DNA from: Marchantia polymorpha subsp. ruderalis
Lineage: Eukaryota; Streptophyta; Marchantiopsida; Marchantiales; Marchantiaceae
NCBI GenBank assembly: GCA_037833965.1
Contig: AP031352.1
Coordinates: forward strand, 19,448,501-19,512,500
Length of the DNA: 64,000 bases
Direction of reading: 5' to 3'
Part shown: piece after piece, positions 51,301 to 62,700 of the stretch
How positions within the stretch are numbered: the first letter of the stretch is position 1
How the letters are laid out: every line of letters starts with the position of its first letter
Program-made: the position numbers and the translations under genes
Notes under the pieces: generated by a model
The model's input: the letters and a program-made list of their open reading frames with translations, nothing else
Told to the model about the DNA's origin: nothing
Databases searched by the model: none

Positions 51301-52184
51301 CGTAGTAGAGAGAATTGGCGCATGATTTAGCGAGAGCGAGGACGTGGATTGGATGAATCTAGGAATGTGAGATTGGTTCTTTGCCCTCCAGATTTATGGG
51401 ATCATCAAATTCACTTCTTCTAGCGATATGAAATTACAGGATATGGATGTGCAACCATAGCATAAAGGGCTACCCAGTTCTTAGAAGATTACCACTCTCA
51501 TCCTCATCTACCGACCTTTTGATTCTTCGTCCGTGACGAGGTGTGTATTGACATGATGTATAATTTTCTATCCACTAGAAAAATTAAGATATTTGGAAAT
51601 GTTTTTGAAACTCCAATTTTCATAAATTTCATTTACATAAATTTTCGTATGTTAATAAAATATTTTATTATTTTCAGGGAATTTAATTTAATTTTCTCTA
51701 ATAATGAGCGTAAACGAGAAAGATATTCACCAATTTGAGATCAGAGAATATCCTATTAGTTAGATTAGATGTATTGAGGCATAATTTTTGCAAAACACAA
51801 CTAATTTGATAGTCATGAATGATTTTATTTTCTTCATATATCTGACATTAAAACAAGGGACTAAAATTTAATCGCATTGTAGATGCATTAGGATAATGTG
51901 GGATATCTGAAGTATAAAATAATTAACAATAATTCTATTGACCCAAAAATCATACCAAGACATCTTTACACAAACATGAGTGAAATTTGCATGTTTAAAT
52001 TTATACTCAAATGACTTTGGGAGAATATAGTATGAAAAATATGTCATGAAAATTTTTTAAAATGATTAAAATTTATTTTCCAGAATCTATTAGTGTGAAA
52101 TACGTTTTCAAAACTAGGTATTTTGGGGAATTAGTTATACTAATCACACAATTATTCTTGAATAAATAGACTTTTTGATGGCAC
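51301..52184. other. AT-rich spacer
   Basis: Ordinary composition to about 51.54 kb, then strongly AT-rich with stops in all frames. Nothing recognised. Confidence 0.6.
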
Positions 52185-53380
52185 TCATCCTGTCAGGCAT
52201 CGATCAGTGATAGAATATATCCCTCCTTGTTCAGACATGGATCTATGGTAGCGTGGAGAAAGTAAACAAATCTGGTGAGCAATCGACCGGTTTGAAGATC
52301 TCTGAAAGTGGACCGAGTCCCTCTTCTCCTCATGTCTCATGAAAGTCGGAGTCTGTTTCTGAAGATACCATCTGCTGGCTGGCTGGTTGGCCACTGGGAT
52401 CGATGTCAACTTGGTCACTGTAAGGTTCAGAAAGGAAGCAGATTGAACACCTAGCACAACCTTGGATGTTCGGTCGTCTGCAGTCCTCATAGCGTGTCGT
52501 TGCCACATCACTTACAGTGCACCAAAATTTTGCAATGACTCTCCAATCAAGCCAGCATGCTTCTTCGTCGTTACGATTAGCACTCCGCCTCAGTAATCTG
52601 GTTCCACCTTTCGGTTCACACTAGAAACATTCTGGACCAGGGTAGACTAAAACAGATCCTCGATCTCCTGGTCTCCCTCATGTAGTCTTGGGTTTATTGC
52701 TGAATCTTTCCGCCGAGCTTGAGGCCACGAACACAGACATAGTATGTCAAGCAGCAGCATGTATAATGTGTAACATAGTGAGTATCACATCCCGACCGTC
52801 ACCCATGCTTGTGAATAATTACGCCGGAGTTTCGAGGGTTCTTCAGATATCGCAGATTCCACCGCTGATATCCACTGAGTCGTAATTTCGATCCTGATTC
52901 ATTTTGAGGGTAGGGGCCGCGCGAACGCGAGCCCCATCGATCACAAATTATGACGTGCATGTTCCCCTTGAGGAAATGCTAAGGCCGCTCCCGTCGGTGG
53001 TGCAATGAGAGGAGCAGCTCTAGACCATCGGCCTTCATGTTCACCGATTGATCCCGCCCAGGTAAGTATGCTCCCACTTCATTGTCCAAGTTTCAAGTAT
53101 TGGTAAAGTGCCTGAGAATCATGTCCCTTCTTATGGTTCTATGTTGCGCAGTCGTTCACTGCTACCACACCAGCACTGTTCCTTGAAAGCTGTAGATGTA
53201 CTTCCCCATATGCTCATAAGGTTCAACGATGTTGTTGCCTCTTCTGCATTCTCGCCGCACTCTTATTTGATCATCCACCATATCTCAACCTTCATGCCAA
53301 ACATTGATGTTCAACACATAATTGTATCAGTAAGAAATCTAATTATTTTGTATAAACATGACGTGAAGTGAATGATTAAT
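52185..53380. other. Higher-GC island without a recognised gene
   Basis: This 1.2-kb block has clearly higher GC than the AT-rich DNA on both sides. It carries only short frames (minus 52185-52511, plus 52688-52885, plus 53108-53371) with no domain. It could be a decayed gene or transposon fragment. No terminal repeats were found. Confidence 0.4.
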
Positions 53381-55349
53381 CAAATTCAAATCAGGCCATG
53401 TTTCTAATTTGAATAATTTCATTCAAGTCTAGACGGATATATTTTTTGTGGCCTTAAGAGAAGTAAGAAACTATCGAGAAGAGTAAGAAACTCAGTCCAC
53501 ATATAGAGTGATGACTTTTATTTTATTTTTAAGGAAAATGTCACGATGGGATACTTTGAAACATAATATATTATTAAAATACTCGTTTTATAAACACAAC
53601 TCACAGCCTAAATTTTTCCGTCATATATCTAATACATATGCTTTCAAATGACTCATTTCAGGTCTCTGACCTGAATTTTAGTTAAGATTTCAATCAAAAT
53701 GTTGATTTTCTAAATTCACGTATAATGTCTCAATTTTATTTTTCTAATGCTAATACGTCTATGATTAAATTTCTGAATGTTGTAGATATCAGATTTGATT
53801 TTTCTTCATATAATAGATGAATTTTGATAAGTAACGCATTTGACTAAGAAATTTTTCACAATTTTTTTCAGAATACATAATTTGATTAAAGAACTAGTTA
53901 AGATATAAATCAATATTTATTTCAAAGAGTTCATTACAAATATTGATAATAAAATTTTTAAATTAATATATGAAGTAAAATTTTGGCTTAAAAATATTGG
54001 AATTGGATAGATGTGATTGAATAAAATGTACCTCCTCGTTAAAAAAAGTAGTTTTTGGAAAAGGTAGTGTTTATGATAACATATATCATACTATAGTTTA
54101 ACTTTAGTCATGATATGAACTATAAGTTTATATGTATTTAGAATAACTATAGGGTAAAAAGATTTATCATTGAAGGAAGAAAGTAATAAATAAATAAATA
54201 ACTAAATAAATATGAAATAATATTCATCTTATTACAAAATATGAATGAATTTAAAAATGATTATTTATTTTTATTTATTTTTCATAATCTTTACAGTTTT
54301 ATGAAAACAATATATTTAGATTCTTTTGATTTGATATATTGTATTTACGTACTTTGATACTTTGAATCAAAAAGAAGATTTTCCTCTAATCTTTTAAACT
54401 CTGATTAAAACAAATAACATCAGCAGTGATTCTTTTAACTCATTTAATTTACGAAGATAGAATTACCAAAATTGGGGAATATATTATTTTCCATTTATTT
54501 TAAAAAGTTTCAGATAATTAATATTTTAACCCTTTACCTATAGTAAAAAAATAAAATTTTATTTTCTCATTTTTATTTATAATAAATAATTTTAATTTCA
54601 AATAATACATATAATTATCTTGTTAAGATGCACAATATATATGATAAGATTTTTGTTCATATAAAAATATTTAACATTATCAAAAGAATCTTTAAAAAGA
54701 ATTTGACCTAAATTTTTCCTCTTTGATAAAAATAAAACAGTAAAATACAAATTTAATCTGCAATAAGAATATTATTAAATTATTATATTCAAGTTCAGAA
54801 TTTAAATTTTTTGAGTTCATACATTTAAGTAACAAATCACCTAAATTTTGTTTAAATTTTGTTTAAAATTTTTATCAGTTCAAATCTGTGACGAGTTTAT
54901 CATATCAAAAGTAGATTGGGTTGCTATTTGAAGATGTATGAATATAATGAGAGCATAGTAGATGTACTGTAATTTTGAACATTTTTTTACTCTATATTCT
55001 ATTGAAAATATGAAATGAATGAAGTTGAAATTGTAATGATATTTATTTTTCAGATATTTTTTTTTAAAATTTTTTTTTTAAAATAAAAAACACTTTTTTA
55101 AAAATCATGTTAATATTGATGACAGGGAATTTATCAAAATTACATTTTACATTATATCAAAAGGGAAGACCGTATATGACTTGAAGTTTACAAGTACAAT
55201 GAATAACGAAGTAGCAACCATCGTGAAAATAATAACCTCAAATCTCTATTACTATAAAAGAAAATGTTATTCATGAACTAAGAGAGATGCATCTTCACCA
55301 AGAATCCACACACAACGGGTTGATGTTCACCTCTGCTAATGTTATGGCC
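53381..55349. other. Very AT-rich spacer
   Basis: Nearly pure A/T-rich DNA with long A and T runs (for example about 55050-55105) and no open frames. No repeat unit was defined here. Confidence 0.7.
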
Positions 55350-55429
55350 AAGGAAACATGTTATCTTATATAGTATGCTAGTTATCTTATATAATAACAT
55401 GCTATATTCAAACACACTAAATAAAATTA

Positions 55430-56060
55430 CAATCTCTGAGATACCTTATAATATATATGATAACCTGCTAATCATAGTCATAGTAACTTGAGTTAAAAGA
55501 AATGAGTTTAATCATAACATCTGAGGTAACATGTCAATCATAATCAAACGAAATTCAATTTAAAAGACTTGAGGTAACTTTTAACGTATACATTAACACG
55601 TTAATCCTAGTGAAACTAAGTAGATTTACACTAACTCGAGTTAAAAAGACCTGAGTTGACTTTTATCATATAAAAATCAGTTTTCTCCTAGTCAAACTAA
55701 CTAGAGTTAAAAAGACATGAGTTAACTTTTATCTTATAAATTAACATATTTATCCTAGTCCAGCTAACTAGACTTAAACTAACTCGAGCTATTAAAACCT
55801 GAGTTAACTTCTAACATATAAAATACATTTCAATCCTAACCAAATCAATTAGACTTGAACTAACTTGAGTTAGCAAGATCTGAATTAACTTCCAATATAT
55901 ACAATAACACATTGATCCTAGTCAAACTAACTAGACTAAAAGTAACTTGGCTGAACAAGATATGAATTAATATCTTATATAAACAATTACATGCTAATCC
56001 TAGTCAAACTAACTAAAGTTACAAAAAATGAGGTAACGAGATCTGAGTAAATTTTGTATC
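55430..56060. repeat. Degenerate AT-rich tandem satellite, about 66-83-bp units
   Basis: About eight diverged units recur, each marked by AATCCTAGTCAAACTAACTAG, a GAGTTA-containing middle and a (A)CCTGAGTTAACTTT stretch, then a TATA/ATAAA-like spacer. Clear unit starts are near 55476, 55540, 55603, 55685, 55753, 55832, 55915 and 55996. Some units carry an extra ACTTAAACTAACTCG-like segment of about 16 bases, which explains the uneven spacing. Related words appear further left to about 55370. Confidence 0.75.
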
Positions 56061-56674
56061 AATAAATTATACGTTTTTATTTAGTAAAATTTGACATGTT
56101 AGTTAAATATAATGCAATATCCTAAGTGTTGCTCTTTTTAGTTTAGAGCTCGATGAATAAGGTGACATTGTTTATAGAGATCTCCGGGTATTGATTTACA
56201 TAAGATAAGACACAAACTACGTCAATTTTGGATGCTTTTGTAGTGTGTAGATAACTTGACCCATAAAATTTGGTAAATCGAAGTTACTGATGATATGCCA
56301 AATTATTTGGGTGTAGATTTTCATTAACCTATGGTTTATCAAAGTAGCGGTCAATGAGGTAGTCCATCCTTTTACCTGCTTACTTGATTCTTAAACCCTA
56401 ACCCCACATGTAATCTCAAAAGTAATTCAACAAGCACAATAGAAATGTGATCATATACAGTTCTATATCATCAAGGCCTCAACAAAGTCGCCGCGGCAGA
56501 CACTACACTCACTTCATATTATACATTTTGCATTGCTGTAGTGCCAAAGGTACAATTCCCAAACTTTGGGAAACCCAGGTGGACAGGATTTTTTGTGCCG
56601 TAGTGGTGACAATAATCCCGGGACTGTATTACACGCCTCTTAAATGAGCGAAGAAATGTATGAAGAAAAGAAGG
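56061..56674. other. No recognised gene
   Basis: AT-rich to about 56.45 kb. The short frames at 56447-56701 show no domain. Confidence 0.55.
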
Positions 56675-56743
56675 TGAAAGGGCTCCTCGGCCCAAGCCCA
56701 CCAGGCCTACGGCCTGGTGGGCTAAGGCCGAGGAGCCCTTTCA
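56675..56743. repeat. Near-perfect hairpin, 33-bp arms, 3-base loop
   Basis: The left arm 56675-56707 and right arm 56711-56743 pair at 31 of 33 positions around TAC. The arms are GC-rich (for example AGGGCTCCTCGGCC and CCCACCAGGCC) in an AT-rich setting. The hairpin stops three bases before the end of a copia LTR. It could be a fold-back element, an intrinsic hairpin of a nearby transcript, or the junction of two inverted transposon ends. Confidence 0.9.
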
Positions 56744-56746
56744 TTC

Positions 56747-57048
56747 TGTTGCGAGAAGGGAACTGAAAGAAAAAATACTAAGACAAATGGAACAATGCTC
56801 TCGGATCACTCTGTGAACAGCGCTCATGAATATTCTCAAAGTAAAGTAAATTAATGACTTGGGAGGATGTTTCAGTCTCATATTTATATGTGACTACTAG
56901 GGTTAGTGTAAAGCTATATTAATAGAGACGGTCGGTTAGGTCTCTCGACAGTTCTTAGGGTTAGGGTAAACCCTCCTATTATTAGAAAAAATTAATCGGT
57001 AGGATTAGGGTAAACTCTCTCTATTATTAGAAATTGGTTATCTCAACA
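56747..57048 (-). repeat. Ty1-copia LTR (3' LTR of minus-strand element)
   Basis: On the minus strand the repeat begins TGTTGAGATAACC and ends CTTCTCGCAACA, giving TGTTG...CAACA ends over 302 bases. It is preceded by the purine tract CCTTCAGGAGGAG and by copia RNase H coding sequence in the same orientation, so it is the 3' LTR. A TATA-like ATATAAATATG lies near 56881-56892. The partner LTR is not recognisable to the right, where other elements intrude. Confidence 0.8.
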
Positions 57049-57861
57049 CTCCTCCTGAAGGATGAACTCACTCATTAAAAAACTTCAAGTAGATTGAAGA
57101 AAAAGAGTGGAGTCATCATTCGCTTTCTAATTCAACTATTGTCTATAATTTCTTATAAAGTCCACAACCCTGCTGCGGCTATCAAGTTTTGATGCTGGTA
57201 AGTATATCTGTGATGTTCTCCGCTGAAGCTATCTTTCGCACTGCAATATGGCTCGTCTCCGTGAGGTCATTTGTGTAGCTGAACAAATGAGGACTGAATT
57301 GCTTGACACGGTCTGACTTGATGAAATCTGAAGATACTTACTCAATACAAGCTGCGTTATCTTCAAAAATTGTTGTTGGCTTCTTTTGGAGTGAAAATCT
57401 AGCCATCTCGGATATAGCGGTCTGCATGGTGCGAAGCCACACTACTTCGCGGACTGCCTCGTGAAACGCAAGGAGCTCAACATGATTCGTTGAAGTTGCC
57501 GTGACTATTTGTTTCATGGATCTTCAACAGATGGGTGCTCCATTTTAGATGAAGATGTAGCCTATTTGGGACTTGCTAGTCGTTGGATCTTATTTGAAGC
57601 CAGAGTCGGCATAGCCTATATATCATTTTGGCCGCGGCAAAAATGAAGACCAAAATCTTCTATTCCTTGAATGTATCTGAGTAGGTGTTTGATGCCTTGC
57701 CAGTGCCGTGCAGTGGGGCGTTGACTATGATGGGCGAGGATGCAAACGACAAAACTGATGTCGGGTCAAGTATTTGTTGCCAAGTAGAGGAGTGCGCCAA
57801 CTGCTGCTAGATACTACGGTTTGTCCAACTCCTCCTCGGGTTCAGCTGGACGATAGGTGTG
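57049..57861 (-). mobile_element. Ty1-copia RT/RNase H remnant, inactivated
   Basis: Minus-strand translation gives, in order, TRPDISFVVCILAHHSQRP and WQGIKHLLRYIQG (57765 to about 57665). It then gives IGYADSGFK, KSQIGYIF, ATSTNHVELLAFHEAVREVV, then KPTTIFEDNAAC (near 57348-57380) and a KIASAENITDI stretch. This is the classic C-terminal end of copia polymerase and RNase H. The frame is interrupted by stops, so the element is dead. Sequence left of 57862 flips abruptly into an unrelated LTR-like head, so the element's 5' part is missing. Confidence 0.9.
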
Positions 57862-58485
57862 GTAACACAATTTTTGTTTTTTGACGGAATTAAAACATTT
57901 TTTGAAAGGTGAGTACCGCGGTAGCAGCTGTAAATAGTAATAGGTATGTGAAAATAGAGTAAAAAGAGAATCTCGGGGTCTAGGGGAATCGAGGGCAGTC
58001 TAGGGATTTTGGGGCTTAGGCCACGGTCGGACGCCTTGGACGGAATGGACGGTTCATGCTGAAGGACTCGTCTTCGGTGCCTTCGGCAAAATCTCCTTTG
58101 CCGAGGAGCCTTCGGTTGAAGCGCCTTCGGCTCAGGCTCCTGGCGGAGGAGCTTTTGCTAAAGACGTACGAAGCATGTATTACGGAACTCCTTCGTCGGT
58201 GGAAAACGACCTTGTCACTAGACTACGCCTGCGGCGGTGTTCCTTCGGCGGTAGAATCCTTCGGCCCAGCGCCTTCAGCATTAGCGCCTTCGTCGCTAGC
58301 GCCGTCTTCCTCATTAGGATTCGTCTTCGGCGGAAGGCAATGCCTTCGCCTCTAGGGTACTCATTCGGTGGAAGGATGCGCCTTCGGCGGAACAAGAAAA
58401 GGAAAAGAAAACGGCGGAAGCTAGTACCTTCGCCGCGAGCCCCTTCGTCGCTAGTGCCTTCGGCGGTGCTCGGACGGAGAGCTAC
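57862..58485 (+). mobile_element. LTR-like head plus CTTCGGC-rich repeat
   Basis: It begins TGTGGTAACACAATTTTTG. It contains GAATTAAAACATTTTTTGAAA, GTACC, GCAGC and TGTAAATAG blocks that recur in the same order from 58486. These look like two diverged copies of the start of one LTR family. The remainder is dominated by the repeat described at 58056-58470. The abrupt switch from copia sequence at about 57861 suggests insertion into the copia element. Confidence 0.5.
58056..58470. repeat. GCCTTCGGCG(G)-type interspersed microrepeat
   Basis: The word CCTTCGGCGG and close variants (CCTTCGGCT, CCTTCGTCG, CCTTCGCC) recur many times, with irregular spacing, on the plus strand. The same word reappears inside the large open frame at about 61345-61715, where it encodes APSA or PSA. 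Open frames across this block (plus 58175-58513 for example) merely translate the repeat. Confidence 0.8.
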
Positions 58486-59732
58486 TGTGGTACCCCACTT
58501 TTGGCAATTTTGAGGAAATTAAAACATTTTTGGAAAACTGTACCCTGGCAGCATTGTAAATAGCCTTCGGTACATCAAAACGGAGTGAATCCGGAAGATC
58601 GCGGGGATTCTCGAGGGATCTTGTAGAATCTGGGATTTGGGGTGCAGCAGTAAGGACAGGCACCACCCTCCCTGCGAGCTCTGCAGTTAGGACCCCTACG
58701 ACGCAAGGCGCAAAACCCGCCTTCGGAGGTTGCGTCCGCGGCTGTAGGGAAACCCTCCATAATTAGGTCAACCCTCGGGCGCCTTGACCAAGTTAGGGTC
58801 CCGTTGGAAAGAGCTCGACGCACTGATTCCAACGAGTCCAAGAACGCTTGGAACGGATGAGGACTTAGGGAGTTATCACTATTGGAAGAAACGGAGGCGG
58901 TCGCCTACGGCGGAAAGAGTTCGCCACCGGCGCGAATTCCGCCTACGCGGAAGGGGGAATCAAGTTTTGTCCTATGCGCGGACGAAGGCGTTCGCCTGTG
59001 CACAGGCGAAGTAGGGTTAGGGGAGGCGCGAAGTCCGCCTACGCACAGGCGCTCGCCTGTGCACAGGCGCTTCGGCGTCGGCGGGAAATCCGCCTTGGGC
59101 CCTAGAAATGCGCCTTGTGAGGTAGAAAGTGTACGGCGCCTTCCGCGCCAGCACTGCGCCGCGTACGGCGGAAGAGCCGCCAGAGTAATCAAATCGGTAC
59201 GGACCATGCGGACGGGAAGGGTGGATGCGCTCTTGGACGGACGGAGTTGCGGCGGCGGAAGCGCCGACGAAGAGACAAGGAACGGACAGACTGGACGGAG
59301 ACGGCTGACCACGGTCAACGCCTTCCGCGCCAGCGCAGCGCCGCGCACGGAATTCGCCTGCGCACAGGCGACCGCCTGTGCACAGGAGGATGTTCAAGTT
59401 CCGCGCCGGCGGAGCATCCGCCGAGGCTCCTGCCTGCGCACAGACAGGAGTTGAACTTTTGTCCGATATGCGGACACACGCGTCAAGGCAGAGGGGGATT
59501 GGCCGAAGGGCGGTACGAACAAGTGTACCGCGCAAGGCGGAAAACTCGCCTTCGGCGCTACGCCCCCATGTCCGCGGGGTAATACGCTCGCGGAGTTCAA
59601 ATCCGCCAATTCGAGCGTGAGAGTTTAATCGACGACGGCGGAGCGTGAAGCCGCGCGTGAGAGCGAAGACCGTTCCAGCGTACAGCCGGCGCGGCCATCA
59701 AGTGAGACGTTCTTCACGAGCAAGAGCCGACC
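58486..59732 (+). mobile_element. Second LTR-like head and leader of gag-like element
   Basis: It starts TGTGGTACCCCACTTTTGG and repeats the block order of the 57862 copy. This is followed by GC-rich leader DNA to the ATG at 59733. The leader holds three copies of the 16-bp palindrome CGCCTGTGCACAGGCG or a one-base variant (58993-59008, 59054-59069, 59355-59370) and a partial copy at 59373-59386. It has long open frames on both strands (for example plus 58882-59454), none with a domain. I read this as the 5' part of the element that carries the 59733 ORF, but the LTR's right boundary is not determined. Confidence 0.45.
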
Positions 59733-62700
59733 ATGACCTTCGACCGGGCGGCGAAGAACGTCCCATTCTTGAATTCGCGATTCCAATCTCTTGTGCGCGC
59801 TGCGCGCATCCATCTGCTGGCTGCTAAACATTCTCGACGTCGTCGCACAGGAGATTTCTTGTTGATTGAGGGAGAAGTGAATGCGCGTGATTTGGAATTG
59901 AGGGCGATTAGAGTTTGCCGAGAGAGGAAGGCGCTCGGGCGGTGCGGAAGTAGAATGAGCGGGCGAGCGAACCCCAGGAACGCAATGACGAGACCGAGCA
60001 GATTGCGGATGGTGCCACTTCGCCTACCACAGAACGGGCTGCGCGCTTTCGAGGAGCGCTTAATAGCAAGAAAGCTCGATTTCTTGCTATGGGGATGGAA
60101 CTACATCTGTGCGAATATGGTGCGCGAGTGGCTAGAGCCACAGGGACCACCCTCGCGCGGATTGCGTCCGCATGTTGACCGGTGGACAGTCCAAGATTGG
60201 GCGCAGGCGTTGGGAAGATGTGCTGGCATGCCAGGGCATCTCCTTTTCGACAGTGAGAGCATCAAGGTGACCAAGCAGGAAGAGGCGCAATTTGTGGAGC
60301 TGTTCAAGACCGGGAGGTCTACCAAGAATGGGTACAGGACCCGTGATTACAAGGATCGATTTCGCCGGACTTTGTCCGCGGCGCTGATGCAATTACTGCA
60401 GCCGCACCGCGCCTGCTACATCACATTGTGGCAGGTCTCTTTTGTGGAGTGCGTCATCGAGGGAACTCCAATTCATTGGGCGAGCATCCTGCACAGGGTG
60501 ATGCGACAGCACGCGTTTGAGGAGAAGGGGGGAACTCTAAACCATCTTTCTCCTTTCCTCATCAATTTTTATCGACAGCGGAATTGTTTGACAGCGGCGG
60601 AGCTTGAACATTTTCCGCCATTGTCCATCGACCATCCCGGGAAGTATGTGCGGGAGAATGAGGTCGACACTGATGCAGAGGAGTCACCGACTTCTACCCC
60701 ATCAAGGCGGAGGGACGAAGGGAGACACACTCCTGCAGCACGAGTGCCGCGGAAGCGGCGATGGAGGGAAGAGTCTGAAGAGGAGCAGCATCAAGAACCC
60801 TCTGCTCCCATTCGACCGCGGCCGCTGTGCGAGTCATACAGCCGGCCGAAGCAGAAGGCACGCAGACTGGTGTTACCAGCCGACAGTGCGGACACGGCGA
60901 CGATTGCGACGGAGAAAGGAAGTGCGTCGCCAGAGAAGCATGAGGAAGCGCGGACGACCGCAGGAGCAACGGGCCACGCTGCAACCTCGACGGGAGAGGG
61001 GCCTCCTACGGGCCAAGGGCCTCCGGAGTTACCACGTGCGATGCGGACAGATGTTCCGTTTGCGCACAGACGAGCCTCCGCGGACGGACGAGCTTCCGCG
61101 GACAGGCGATCACAAGTGGACATGGATCTACGCTTACGCGTGGGAAGGAGCAGTCCGCCTGTGCACAGGCGCTCACCTGTGCACAGGTCGCCTGTGCACA
61201 GGACACCTCCACACGTGCCGCCTGTGCACAGGCAAGAATCACCCCCGTTGCAACGTAGGAAGGGGAAGGAGCCGGCGGAAGAACCGCCTACGAGACACCG
61301 GCCCTCGGGGCCAGACCCTCCGGCGCACCACGCGCCGCAATTTGCGCCTTCGGCGCCAGGGCCTTCGAGCCGAGGAGATACGAGCAGGGAGCGTGCGGAG
61401 GCCGCACCATCGGCGGGAAGTCCGCCGATAGATGCGCCTTCGGCGGTAGGGCCTATAGGCCAAGGGACATCGGGCGAGCGGCCCCCGGCCATGTCGCCTT
61501 CGGCGATGCATGTCCGCGGCGCTACGCCTGCGGCGGACAAGGCGCCGGCAATTGCGCCTGCGCACGGGCCGGGCACAGCCCCCACGGACCGATCAAGGGA
61601 GCAGCAACAGACGGAGGAGCGGAGTGACTGTCCGCGGGATGAAATTCCGATGCGCGATGCGCAATCAAACCCCGCGCAGCCACCCTCCGCTCGATCGCCT
61701 TCGGCGGCGGGCGACGGCGGCAGAGAGGACGCGGTAGACAACCAACAAGCGAGCGACGGGGATGCCGCACGTGTACATTCGCCTTCCGCCTTAGACATTT
61801 TGGCGACGAGCAGCGAGGCTGCAGCCGTGCCTTCGCAGGCAGCACACGTCGATGACGTGCAGCCCCACTCGAGGCAGTCGCCGACGCAATCAATGGCGAC
61901 TGAAATTCTCCACTCGGATGATGACGACGGAGGCTCCACGGAAGAAATGTCAGGAGCAGAAGACACCGAGGAGGAGGAGGAGGAAATTGTTGGAGCGCCG
62001 GCGGCGGCGCTCTCTGAGCAGGTGATTCCGTTGCTGAGGTACTTGGATCGCAAGGTCGATAATTACGCCGACCCACTCCAGCCGGGATCTTACATCGAGT
62101 TAGTGCGCAGGCGGACTCGCACTAAAGTCCACACCAGCAAGCTATTAGCTAGAGTGGACCAGGAGTTGAGGGAATTGAAGGAGAAGCATGCATGCTTGTG
62201 GGGTCAGTACAAACTTAATCAGAAATTCTACAAGCACTCCGAGAAGATGAAGGATGAGAAACTGGAAGAGCTCACCAAGGAGCAGGTGAAGGTCAAGGAA
62301 GCACTCATTTCTGAGCAGGCCCAGAATCGGATTTTGTCAGAGGAGCTCGTGCGACAGACGCGGTTGTTGGAACAATGTCAGCTCGCACGGCAGGCGGATG
62401 AAGAGTTAATCCGCAGGTTACAGTCAGAGTGTGGCGAATTGAGAGCGCAACGTGCTGAAGCCGAATCGCAATTAGTGATAATTGAAGAGGATCGCAGGAA
62501 GGAGGCGGATCGCACGAAGGTGGAGACGGCGAGGCGTGTCGCCCACTGTCTCAAGGGCTACGCCCACTGGGAAGTGAAGGCGCAGGAGAAACTCACACTG
62601 CGTGAGTTTGAATTACGCGCAGCCGGGTTGTTGTCAGGCGACAGTAGGAGTCGGCGGAAGGTAGCAAAGAAGCTCGATGCCTTTCTGTCGAAGGCACAGG

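Noticed and set aside
55430..56060. CRISPR-like array
   Set aside because: Units are degenerate throughout, with no constant repeat and unique spacers, and the genome is eukaryotic. It is a satellite.
56956..57018. TTAGGG/TAGGGTAAACCC words resembling plant telomere repeat
   Set aside because: Only scattered units inside a copia LTR, with no tandem array.
59572..59626. GAGTTCAAATCCGCC resembling a tRNA T-arm
   Set aside because: No acceptor, D or anticodon stems fit at the right spacing. The sequence belongs to the retroelement leader.
60604..61431. 275-codon plus-strand frame
   Set aside because: Alternative frame of the same ORF, Arg-rich because of the repeats. No independent support.
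60791..62053. 420-codon minus-strand open frame
   Set aside because: It lies antisense to the 1046-codon ORF in GC-rich, Ala/Gly/Ser-biased DNA. The coherent coiled-coil and helical domains are on the plus strand, so this is a shadow.
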